Assembly (NCBI GenBank): GCA_028293055.1
Contig: JAQGLD010000522.1
Span: 1 to 6,933 of the forward strand
From: Alphaproteobacteria bacterium
GTDB lineage: Bacteria > Pseudomonadota > Alphaproteobacteria > Sphingomonadales > Sphingomonadaceae
Direction of reading: 5' to 3'
Length of the DNA: 6,933 nt
The notes beneath the pieces are model-generated. The model did no database searches, was not told the origin of the DNA, and saw only the letters and a list, made by a program, of their open reading frames with translations. Shown here piece after piece: positions 1 to 5,580 of this stretch. Numbering within the stretch: position 1 is the stretch's first letter; every line of letters begins with the position of its first letter. Both the position numbers and the translations under genes were made by a program.

Positions 1-11
1 CGGTTCCGACC

Positions 12-1580
12 CTAGCTGCCCGGCTGGATGTAGGGCACTCGGGCGAAGAGCTCGCGTTCCCAGCGGCGGGGATCGGGGACGGCGCGGCTGGCGGAGTCGA
101 ACAGCATCGTCGTCCGATCGGGCAGAGCATAAACCGGCCAGGTCGGCACTCCGGCGCCGTTCGGATTGCCGGTGCGGGCGAAATTGGCGAAGGCGGCCAT
201 CACCGTCGCGCTCGCTTTCCTGGCCTCCGGGCCGGTGCCGGTGAACGAGCCCTCCGCATCGAGCGTTCCGAACGAGAGCGCGATGTCCATCGTGTGCGGC
301 GCGCCGCGGTTTTTCTGGGTCGGCGACCGGAAATCGACCTGATAGACCCAGGTCGCAGTCCTTGCGGCCGCTCGGGCATCCGCCTCGATCACCTGTCCCC
401 GCCAGCTGCGCCCGGCGGTGGTCGCCGCGTAGAAAATCTGCTCGGGGCTGTAGCTCGGGAATTGGCGGCGATACTGATCGACCACCCATTCCGGCAATAT
501 GTCGACCTTGAGCTCGGGCGCCATCCGCTCGGCTAGATTGTCCCAGCCGATGCCGGCCAGCTTCGGACCATCCGGATCGATGAACGCCCTGGTCTCGTCA
601 TGGGTGTTGCCCAGCAACATCGGGATCGCGTTCGACTGCGGATTGGAATCGGGCCAGAAGGGATGGCGGACGAGCCACTTCATGTCGAGCACGGGGCCCA
701 TATAGACTCCGCCGCCGAGGATCGGATCGACCGCACCGAGCGCGTCGATCAGCCTTTCGATCGGCAAGGCGGGAAGCTCGGCCGGGGCCGCCTTGGCAGC
801 CGCGAGATAGGCGCTGGCACGAGCGGTGGCATTGACCGGTCCCGATGCGGTGACCTGCTGGCCGCTCATCGTCGTCGCGCGATGGAAGAGGGATTTGGCC
901 GCCGGCATGCCCATCAGGGTGGCGATCTTGGCGCCGCCGCCCGACTGGCCGAACAGCATCACCCGGTTCGGATCGCCGCCGAACGCAGCGATATTGTCGC
1001 GAACCCATTTCAGCGCGAGGACGAGGTCGAGCTGGCCGGCATTGCCGCTGTCCGCGAAGCGCGGATCGAGCCTGGCGAGATAGAGATAGCCGAGCGCGTT
1101 GAGGCGATGATTGACGGTGACCACGACCACGTCGTGCGCCGCGGCGAGATGGCGGCCGTCGTTGAGCGGATCGACCACCGAGCCCGTCGAGTAGGCGCCC
1201 CCGTGAATGTAGAGCATGACCGGCCGCCGGCCGCCCGGCCGCGCTTCGGGAGTCCAGATGTTGAGGAACAGGCAGTCTTCGCTGGTTGCCTTGTAGCGAT
1301 CATTCTTTTGCGGGCAGGACGGAGCGAAGGCGAACGCGTCGAGCGGGTCGCGGCTCGGCCGCGGCGCAAGCGGTGCCTGGAAGCGGCGCTGCCGCGTATC
1401 CTGGCCATAACGTATGCCGCGGAAGACGTGGAGGCCGCCCTCGGCGCTGCCGCGGATCGGGCCGAGGGTGGTGACCACGACCGGCGCCGCGGTGGCAGCG
1501 GCCCTAAGCGGAGTCAGAGCGGTGGCTGCCGCCCCGGCAAGCAGGGTTCGGCGGGTGACCGCGAGATCAGCGCCGGACAT
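12..1580 (-). CDS. Tat-exported type-B carboxylesterase
   Basis: A 522-residue alpha/beta-hydrolase of the carboxylesterase type-B family, predicted to hydrolyse carboxylic esters in the periplasm. Residues 9-15 (TRRTLLA) form a twin-arginine motif, followed by an Ala/Leu-rich segment and probable cleavage near residues 28-32. Family marks in order: EDCLFLNIW (101-109), the oxyanion-hole HGG (126-128), FGGDPNRVMLFGQSGGG with nucleophile Ser213, Glu329 in NTHDE, and His429 in GAPH. The Ser/Glu/His triad is therefore complete. I start it at ATG 1580 because the Tat signal begins immediately after it and GGGGAG lies four bases upstream; an upstream in-frame ATG at 1634 would bury the signal. The start overlaps the end of kdgK by 14 bp, so translation is probably coupled. 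The substrate is unknown. Inference from context: it removes acetyl, methyl or aromatic esters from pectic material. The family includes many broad-specificity esterases, so the pectin role is a hypothesis. Confidence 0.9.
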   Translation of the reverse strand: MSGADLAVTRRTLLAGAAATALTPLRAAATAAPVVVTTLGPIRGSAEGGLHVFRGIRYGQDTRQRRFQAPLAPRPSRDPLDAFAFAPSCPQKNDRYKATSEDCLFLNIWTPEARPGGRRPVMLYIHGGAYSTGSVVDPLNDGRHLAAAHDVVVVTVNHRLNALGYLYLARLDPRFADSGNAGQLDLVLALKWVRDNIAAFGGDPNRVMLFGQSGGGAKIATLMGMPAAKSLFHRATTMSGQQVTASGPVNATARASAYLAAAKAAPAELPALPIERLIDALGAVDPILGGGVYMGPVLDMKWLVRHPFWPDSNPQSNAIPMLLGNTHDETRAFIDPDGPKLAGIGWDNLAERMAPELKVDILPEWVVDQYRRQFPSYSPEQIFYAATTAGRSWRGQVIEADARAAARTATWVYQVDFRSPTQKNRGAPHTMDIALSFGTLDAEGSFTGTGPEARKASATVMAAFANFARTGNPNGAGVPTWPVYALPDRTTMLFDSASRAVPDPRRWERELFARVPYIQPGS

Positions 1581-2577
1581 CCAACTCCCCGCCCATGAAA
1601 GCCTCGATCTCGCCCGGGCCGAACAGGCTCGCATCGCCGGAGAGGCTGTGCTTGAGCGCGGTCAGCGCGAGGCCGGAGTTCACCGTCCAGTCGAGGTCGC
1701 GGCCAAGCCGAAGGCCGTGGAGGATTCCCGCGGCGAAAGCGTCGCCGGCGCCGATGCGGTCGACGATTCCGGCGACCGTGACCTCTTCGGTCTGCGCGAC
1801 CCGATCGCGGCTGTCGATCCGCGCCGAGATGCGATGGGTGTCGGCATCGGTGACATGGCGGGCGGTCGAAGCGATCAGCCGAAGCTGCGGGAAGGCGTCG
1901 AACGCGGCCTGGGCCGCCTCGCGGCGCCTGTCCTCCCCTTCCCCGCTGAACTGCGAGCCGAGCAGCAGCGAGATGTCGCGGTGGTTGCCGAAGAAGATTT
2001 CGGCCTGGCCGACCAGGCGGTTGAGAATCGTCCGTGGGTCGCTGTCCCAGCGCTGCCAGAGCTGAGCCCGGTAATTGCCGTCGAACGAGATCGGTATGGC
2101 CCTCGCCCTCGCCGCCTCCGCGACTGCCACCGCAAGCTCGGCGGACACCGGCCCGAGCGCAGGCGTGATCCCGGACATGTGGAGAAGATCGACTCCGCCC
2201 AGCAGCGAATCCAAGTCGAAATCCGCGAGCGAGGCGACGGCGAAGCTGCTCGCCTCGCGGTCGTAGACGATCGCCGAGGCCCTCAGCCCGGCACCCGGCG
2301 ACAGGAAATAAAGGCCCATCCGCCCGGGCCCCGTCGAGACCCCGCTCGAATCGACACCGTAGCGCCGCAAATAGCCCGTCGCGGCGTCGCCGAGATCGTT
2401 GTCGGGCACGCGGCTGATCATCCGGGTTTCGTGGCCGAGCCGCGCGAGACCGACCGCGACATTGGCCTCCGCGCCGCCGATATGGACATCGAGCCGCGGA
2501 GTCTGAAGCAGCAATTCGCGCCCCGGCGCGGTGAGCCGGAGGAGCAATTCTCCGAAACAGGCGACGATCTTGCTCAA
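1567..2577 (-). CDS. kdgK: 2-keto-3-deoxygluconate kinase (PfkB family)
   Basis: Cytosolic ribokinase/PfkB-type sugar kinase of 336 residues. It is expected to phosphorylate 2-keto-3-deoxygluconate (KDG) with ATP to KDPG, which an aldolase outside the window would split. Visible: the N-terminal strand SKIVACFGE (2-10), the substrate-site glycines GGAEAN (34-39), SGITPAL (135-141), DGNYR (166-170, typical of KDG kinases), and the C-terminal PfkB signature DRIGAGDAFAAG (273-284) with catalytic base Asp279. The start is TTG at 2577: the kinase fold begins at this codon and the first in-frame ATG comes after the GGAEAN motif. The TTG overlaps the TGA of kduD as TTGA, and no clear Shine-Dalgarno is seen, so translational coupling is likely. 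Oddity: the segment before the signature reads LIASTARH (234-241), where many relatives have a K-R-G ATP-contact motif. The specific substrate rests on family resemblance plus the kduI-kduD context. Confidence 0.9.
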   Translation of the reverse strand: MSKIVACFGELLLRLTAPGRELLLQTPRLDVHIGGAEANVAVGLARLGHETRMISRVPDNDLGDAATGYLRRYGVDSSGVSTGPGRMGLYFLSPGAGLRASAIVYDREASSFAVASLADFDLDSLLGGVDLLHMSGITPALGPVSAELAVAVAEAARARAIPISFDGNYRAQLWQRWDSDPRTILNRLVGQAEIFFGNHRDISLLLGSQFSGEGEDRRREAAQAAFDAFPQLRLIASTARHVTDADTHRISARIDSRDRVAQTEEVTVAGIVDRIGAGDAFAAGILHGLRLGRDLDWTVNSGLALTALKHSLSGDASLFGPGEIEAFMGGELDVRR

Positions 2578-3329
2578 CGCGCCAGCCAGCCGCCGTCGAC
2601 GGCGAGAATATGGCCGTTCACATAGTCCGAAGCCGAGGAGGCCAGAAACACCGCAGCGCCGCCGAGATCCGAGGGCGAGCCCCAGCGCCCGGTCGGGATC
2701 CGCTCGAGGATCTGGCGGTTGCGGGTCTCGTCGGCCTGCAAGGCGGCGGTATTGTTGGTTGCGATGTAACCCGGGGCGATCGCGTTCACATTGACGCCCT
2801 TCGCGGCCCATTCGTTGGCAAGCAATCGGGTCAGTCCGGCGACTCCGCTCTTCGACGCGGTGTAGCTCGGTACCCTCACTCCGCCCTGAAAACTCAGCAT
2901 CGAGGCGATGTTGATGATCTTGCCTTTGCCCTGCCCGACCATGTGGCGGCCGGCCGCCTGGCACAGGAAGAAGAGCGACTTGAGATTGGTGTCGATCACC
3001 GCATCCCAATCCGCCTCGCTGAAGTCGAGCGCATCGGCGCGGCGGATGATCCCGGCATTGTTGACCAATATGTCGAGCCCGCCGAGCGCATCGAGCGTGC
3101 GGTCGACCACCGCCTGGACCGGTTCGATCGTCGACAGATCGGCGCCGATCAGCTGGGCGCGGCGGCCGGCGGCGCGCACGAGCGCTGCGGTCTCGTCGGC
3201 GGCGGAGCGGCCGACCAGGGCGACGTCGGCCCCGGCCTCGGCAAGGGCGACGGCGAGACCCTGGCCGATGCCGGTATTGGCACCGGTAACGAGCGCGACG
3301 CGGCCGCTGAGATCGAAGAGGTTGGTCAC
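2574..3329 (-). CDS. kduD: 2-dehydro-3-deoxy-D-gluconate 5-dehydrogenase
   Basis: Cytosolic short-chain dehydrogenase/reductase of 251 residues, close in length to E. coli KduD (253 as I recall it). It interconverts 2,5-diketo-3-deoxygluconate and KDG, the step after KduI. Features: the Rossmann motif TGANTGIG (15-22), NNAG (90-93), and the tetrad Asn115, Ser143, Tyr156, Lys160. Long stretches match remembered KduD sequence, notably KIINIASMLSFQGG, VPSYTASKSGV, NVNAIAPGY and the C-terminal VDGGWLAR, so this is more specific than a generic SDR call. The start is GTG at 3329, with AGGGAAG five to eleven bases upstream. Its TGA overlaps the TTG start of kdgK. A 103-bp gap with an inverted repeat separates it from kduI. 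Arg41 at the end of the second strand is a position where a basic residue often goes with NADP(H) preference; this is only suggestive. Confidence 0.96.
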   Translation of the reverse strand: MTNLFDLSGRVALVTGANTGIGQGLAVALAEAGADVALVGRSAADETAALVRAAGRRAQLIGADLSTIEPVQAVVDRTLDALGGLDILVNNAGIIRRADALDFSEADWDAVIDTNLKSLFFLCQAAGRHMVGQGKGKIINIASMLSFQGGVRVPSYTASKSGVAGLTRLLANEWAAKGVNVNAIAPGYIATNNTAALQADETRNRQILERIPTGRWGSPSDLGGAAVFLASSASDYVNGHILAVDGGWLAR

Positions 3330-3342
3330 GATACTTCCCTAA

Positions 3343-3424
3343 CCGTCATCTCCGCGAAAGCGGGAATCCGGTTCCAGCGCCGCAGAAAGAAGAAGCTGGA
3401 TCCCCGCGGTCGCGGGGATGACGG
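3343..3424. repeat. 82-bp imperfect inverted repeat (REP-like) between kduI and kduD
   Basis: The left arm (3343-3378) starts CCGTCATCTCCGCG and ends TTCCAGC. The right arm (3395-3424) starts GCTGGATCCCCGCG and ends ATGACGG. They are near reverse complements apart from four extra bases in the left arm and a few mismatches, around a 16-nt purine-rich spacer. Each arm is itself a small hairpin. The right one has a perfect 8-bp stem, ATCCCCGC/GCGGGGAT (3400-3419), around GGTC. The left has CCGC/GCGG around GAAA (3352-3363). The pattern resembles a dispersed intergenic palindrome I recall from sphingomonads and other proteobacteria; copy number cannot be judged from one window. Inside the transcript it could stabilise upstream kduI mRNA, attenuate kduD, or be inert. 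No T-tract follows, so a strong intrinsic terminator is unlikely. Confidence 0.85.
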
Positions 3425-3432
3425 CACGATGC

Positions 3433-4272
3433 TCATTGCAGCTGGCAGATGTCGAGGACGCTCATGTCGGTATAGTCCTGATTCTCTCCGGCCATCGCCC
3501 AGATGAAGGCATAGGCCTTGGTGCCGGCGCCCATATGGATCGACCAGGGCGGGCTGATCACCGCTTCCTCGTTGGCCAAAACGAGGTGGCGCATGGCCTC
3601 GCCCTCGCCCATGAAGTGCATCACCCGGTCATTGTCGCCGTCGAGCTCGAAGTAGAAATAGATCTCGCTGCGGCGCTCGTGGATGTGCGGGGGCATCGTG
3701 TTCCAGACGCTTCCGGGCTTGAGCACGGTCAGGCCCATGACGAGCTGGGCGCTGTCGCAGACCCCCGGAATGACGAGCTGGTAGATGGTGCGCTCGTTCG
3801 ATTCCTCGAGGCTGCCGCGCTCGAGCGCATTGGCTTCGCCGATCGAGAGCTTGCGAGTCTGGAACGCCTTATGCGCCGGGCAGGACGCGAGGTAGAAACG
3901 CGCGCTTTGGCCAGAAAAGACCACGTCCCGGGCGCCCATCGTGACGTACAGGCAGTCCTTGTTGCCGAGCGTGAAACTCTCGCCGTCGACGCTGATATTG
4001 CCGTCGCCCTTGCCGACATTGACGATTGCGAGCTCGCGCCGCTCTAGAAAGGGATGGCCGGCGGCCGACGCCGGCTCGGTCTGGTCGGGAAGCCGCACGT
4101 CGCCGGCGCCGACCGCGACCCAGCCGATCACGAAGCGATCGGCATGGGTATAATTGAGCACGACCTCGCCCTCGCGGAACAGATCGGGGATCAGATAGCG
4201 GTCGCGAAGCTCGTCGTTGGAGACGCACTCCATCATGTCCGGATGGGTGCCGTAATAGGTTCGCTCGAACAT
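3433..4272 (-). CDS. kduI: 5-keto-4-deoxyuronate isomerase (4-deoxy-L-threo-5-hexosulose-uronate ketol-isomerase)
   Basis: Cytosolic cupin-fold, zinc-dependent isomerase of 279 residues (E. coli KduI is 278 as I recall). It converts 4-deoxy-L-threo-5-hexosulose uronate, from unsaturated galacturonate, into 2,5-diketo-3-deoxygluconate, the KduD substrate. The metal ligands are visible in the expected arrangement: His196 and His198 in PHIHERRSE, Glu203, and His246 in PPWSIH. Other matches are [13 protein letters not shown] (75-87), [11 protein letters not shown] (184-194) and [10 protein letters not shown] (251-260). The start is ATG 4272, with AGGGAG six bases upstream. An in-frame ATG at 4380 would add 36 residues that match nothing and run through the likely promoter. 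It is the first gene of the presumed kduI-kduD-kdgK-esterase operon, and a candidate promoter and operator lie just upstream. Confidence 0.96.
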   Translation of the reverse strand: MFERTYYGTHPDMMECVSNDELRDRYLIPDLFREGEVVLNYTHADRFVIGWVAVGAGDVRLPDQTEPASAAGHPFLERRELAIVNVGKGDGNISVDGESFTLGNKDCLYVTMGARDVVFSGQSARFYLASCPAHKAFQTRKLSIGEANALERGSLEESNERTIYQLVIPGVCDSAQLVMGLTVLKPGSVWNTMPPHIHERRSEIYFYFELDGDNDRVMHFMGEGEAMRHLVLANEEAVISPPWSIHMGAGTKAYAFIWAMAGENQDYTDMSVLDICQLQ

Positions 4273-4278
4273 CGCTCT

Positions 4279-4284
4279 CTCCCT
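4279..4284 (-). promoter_or_regulatory. Shine-Dalgarno of kduI
   Basis: AGGGAG on the minus strand, six bases before ATG 4272 and continuing AGAG. It fixes this start against the longer in-frame alternative at 4380. The same AGGGAGAGA string precedes the lacI-family gene at the same spacing. Confidence 0.75.
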
Positions 4285-4329
4285 GTGCCTCAATGATCCG
4301 GCGGGCGCCTCAAGGCAAATGCTCCGCCA

Positions 4330-4358
4330 CCCATAGGGTTGCTTCGCCTGTCCGGTAA
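4330..4358 (-). promoter_or_regulatory. Candidate sigma-70-like promoter of kduI
   Basis: On the minus strand, TTACCG (4353-4358) and TATGGG (4330-4335) are 17 bases apart, which fits -35 and -10 boxes. Transcription would start near 4323, giving a leader of about 50 nt to ATG 4272. The -35 box lies within the candidate operator at 4354-4367, as expected for repression. The boxes are only partial consensus matches, so this is a proposal. Confidence 0.4.
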
Positions 4359-4367
4359 CCGGTGTCA
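4354..4367 (-). promoter_or_regulatory. Candidate LacI-family operator upstream of kduI
   Basis: TGACACCGGTTACC on the minus strand. Thirteen of 14 positions match a second copy just upstream of uxaA at 5565-5578. The core ACCGGT is palindromic with a central CG, as in typical LacI-family operators; the outer half after the core is less symmetric. It overlaps the proposed -35 box of kduI. The likely ligand is the repressor encoded immediately upstream; this is inference. Confidence 0.6.
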
Positions 4368-4370
4368 GCG

Positions 4371-4387
4371 AACCGGGCAAGCCGGTT
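4371..4387. other. Hairpin between the lacI-family gene and kduI
   Basis: AACCGG (4371-4376) and CCGGTT (4382-4387) are perfect inverted repeats around five bases. Outward pairing extends with one bulge, giving roughly nine pairs. It lies 23 bases after the repressor stop codon on its coding strand. No T-run follows, so it is a poor intrinsic terminator. It might be a weak terminator or an extra binding site, since it carries CCGG cores like the operator. Confidence 0.4.
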
Positions 4388-4410
4388 GCTGCAATTTTGC
4401 CCGACCGCGG

Positions 4411-5478
4411 TCAGGACGTTTCGCTGCGCGGCGGCGGTGCAACCGAGGAACGCTTGACCAAGCGCGACAGGAACATGGACGGCTCCGCGACCTCACCGTC
4501 GTCGGTCGCGCTGGCGAGCAATTTGAGTGCAGCGGCCCGCGCCATCGATACGATCGGCCAGCGCACCGTCGTCAAGGGCGGCCAGATATGGGCCGCGATC
4601 GGAGTATCGTCGAAGCCGATCACCGAAAGATCCTCGGGCACCCGGAGGCCGCGGGCAAGCGCGCTGTGCAGCACTCCGGCCGCCATTTCGTCATTGCTCG
4701 AGAAGATCGCTGTCGGCCGAGGTGCCAGTTCGAGCATTTTCTCGGCAGCGGCGAGGCCCGTTTCAAACGTTTTATTGGCCTGCGCGATCAGGCTGCGCGG
4801 AAGCTTGATCCCGGCGGTGGCGAGCGCGTCCTCGAAGCCCTGGCGGCGCTCCGAGGCCGACCGAAAGCCGTGCGGACCCGTGATCAATCCGATCATCCGG
4901 TGGCCTTCCTCGATCAGGTAGGCGGTCGCCGAGCGTACCGCTTCGCGATCGTTCGACACGACCATATGATCGGGATCGTCGAGCTCGGCCGAGCCCATCC
5001 GGACATAGCGGCAGCCGAGATCGTCGCAGAGCCGGGCGACCGAGTCATTCTCGGAGATTGGCGGGAGCAGGACGACCCCATAAAGGCGCTGGCGCTCGAG
5101 CAGATGGCGGAGATCCTCGAGCAGGGTCGCCGAGCCGCGATCGACCGGCTGGACGATCATCGCGAAATCGCTGCCCTGAAGCGCCTCCAATATGCCCTGC
5201 TGGACGTTGAGGACCATCTGCGCATTCGGATTGTCGTGGATCAGGCCGATCAGGAAATTGGTCCGCAGCGCGAGAGCGCGCGCCTGTGGGTTGGGCACAT
5301 AACCGAGGTCTCGGATCACATCGAGAACGCGCTGGCGGGTTTCGTCGTTGAGCAAAGGCGAACGGTTGATCACCCGGCTCACCGTCTTCTTCGAGACTCC
5401 GGAGAGTCGCGCGACATCGTTGATCGTCGGCTTGCCGGTGCGGCGGGATTCTCGTTCTTCCTGGGCCTTGCTGCTCAA
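4411..5478 (-). CDS. LacI-family transcriptional repressor, probably of the hexuronate genes
   Basis: DNA-binding regulator of 355 residues. The N-terminal LacI helix-turn-helix spans about residues 18-65 (TINDVARLSGVSKKTVSRVIN, then LNDETRQRVLDVIRDLGY) and runs into the hinge helix PNPQARALAL (62-71). A periplasmic-binding-protein-like effector domain fills most of the rest, with IFSSNDEMAAGVL (258-270) and LSVIGFDDTPIA (284-295) as family marks. There is no in-frame ATG before the DNA-binding domain. I start it at TTG 5478 because AGGGAG sits six bases upstream, as at kduI. TTG 5496 would also keep the frame but would put that Shine-Dalgarno inside the gene. It is divergent from uxaA and lies just upstream of kduI, with a shared 14-bp motif near both targets. 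The inducer is not visible; KDG or another pathway intermediate is a guess. No specific symbol is justified. Confidence 0.93.
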   Translation of the reverse strand: MSSKAQEERESRRTGKPTINDVARLSGVSKKTVSRVINRSPLLNDETRQRVLDVIRDLGYVPNPQARALALRTNFLIGLIHDNPNAQMVLNVQQGILEALQGSDFAMIVQPVDRGSATLLEDLRHLLERQRLYGVVLLPPISENDSVARLCDDLGCRYVRMGSAELDDPDHMVVSNDREAVRSATAYLIEEGHRMIGLITGPHGFRSASERRQGFEDALATAGIKLPRSLIAQANKTFETGLAAAEKMLELAPRPTAIFSSNDEMAAGVLHSALARGLRVPEDLSVIGFDDTPIAAHIWPPLTTVRWPIVSMARAAALKLLASATDDGEVAEPSMFLSRLVKRSSVAPPPRSETS

Positions 5479-5484
5479 TTGTCT

Positions 5485-5490
5485 CTCCCT
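5485..5490 (-). promoter_or_regulatory. Shine-Dalgarno supporting the TTG start of the lacI-family gene
   Basis: AGGGAG on the minus strand, six bases before TTG 5478. This places initiation at the TTG at 5478 rather than the earlier in-frame TTG at 5496, which has no comparable site in front of it. Confidence 0.65.
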
Positions 5491-5537
5491 CGGCAAAGCT
5501 TATCGCGCTACAGGATGCTGTGAAAGGGCGGTCCACC

Positions 5538-5566
5538 TTGCCGCCGAAAGCCTCAACCTCTATCTG
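5538..5566 (+). promoter_or_regulatory. Candidate sigma-70-like promoter of uxaA
   Basis: TTGCCG (5538-5543) and TATCTG (5561-5566) are separated by 17 bases on the plus strand. Initiation about seven bases downstream would fall near 5573, leaving a leader of under ten nucleotides before ATG 5581. The -10 box overlaps the candidate operator. The boxes are partial consensus, but spacing and position are good. Confidence 0.45.
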
Positions 5567-5578
5567 ACACCGGTTCCC
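5565..5578 (+). promoter_or_regulatory. Candidate LacI-family operator upstream of uxaA
   Basis: TGACACCGGTTCCC ends two bases before the uxaA ATG and differs at one position from the copy upstream of kduI (4354-4367, opposite strand). It covers the end of the proposed -10 box and the likely transcription start, a standard place for repression. It also lies in the divergent lacI/uxaA gap, so it could mediate autoregulation. Confidence 0.6.
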
Positions 5579-5580
5579 CG

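Noticed and set aside
600..2625. Long plus-strand open frames antisense to the esterase and kdgK (600-1598 and 1414-2625)
   Set aside because: Their Arg/Ala/Gly/Glu-rich translations resemble no family I know. They are the expected shadows of GC-rich genes that have complete catalytic motifs on the other strand.
2578..3009. N-terminal extension of KdgK back to 3009
   Set aside because: The extra 144 residues are an out-of-frame reading of kduD, and the PfkB fold begins exactly at TTG 2577.
2610..3506. Plus-strand open frame antisense to kduD
   Set aside because: It runs across the inverted repeat and into the kduI 3' end, has no recognisable domain, and the opposite strand is an unambiguous kduD.
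4273..4380. 36-residue N-terminal extension of KduI
   Set aside because: It has no similarity to KduI, overlaps the promoter and operator candidates, and ATG 4272 has a good Shine-Dalgarno and gives the usual family length.
4371..4410. Intrinsic terminator after the repressor gene
   Set aside because: A hairpin exists but no T-run follows it on the transcribed strand, so it is listed only as a hairpin.
5479..5496. Repressor start at TTG 5496
   Set aside because: It would place AGGGAG inside the coding region. The same motif is correctly spaced for TTG 5478. The choice changes only six residues.
4339..5523. 394-codon plus-strand open frame antisense to the repressor
   Set aside because: No domain is recognisable, and the minus strand carries a full LacI helix-turn-helix and effector domain. 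It is a composition-driven shadow.
5479..5560. Promoter for the repressor on the minus strand
   Set aside because: One must lie here or upstream, but the hexamer pairs I could find, such as TTTCAC with TAAGCT, are too weak to annotate.
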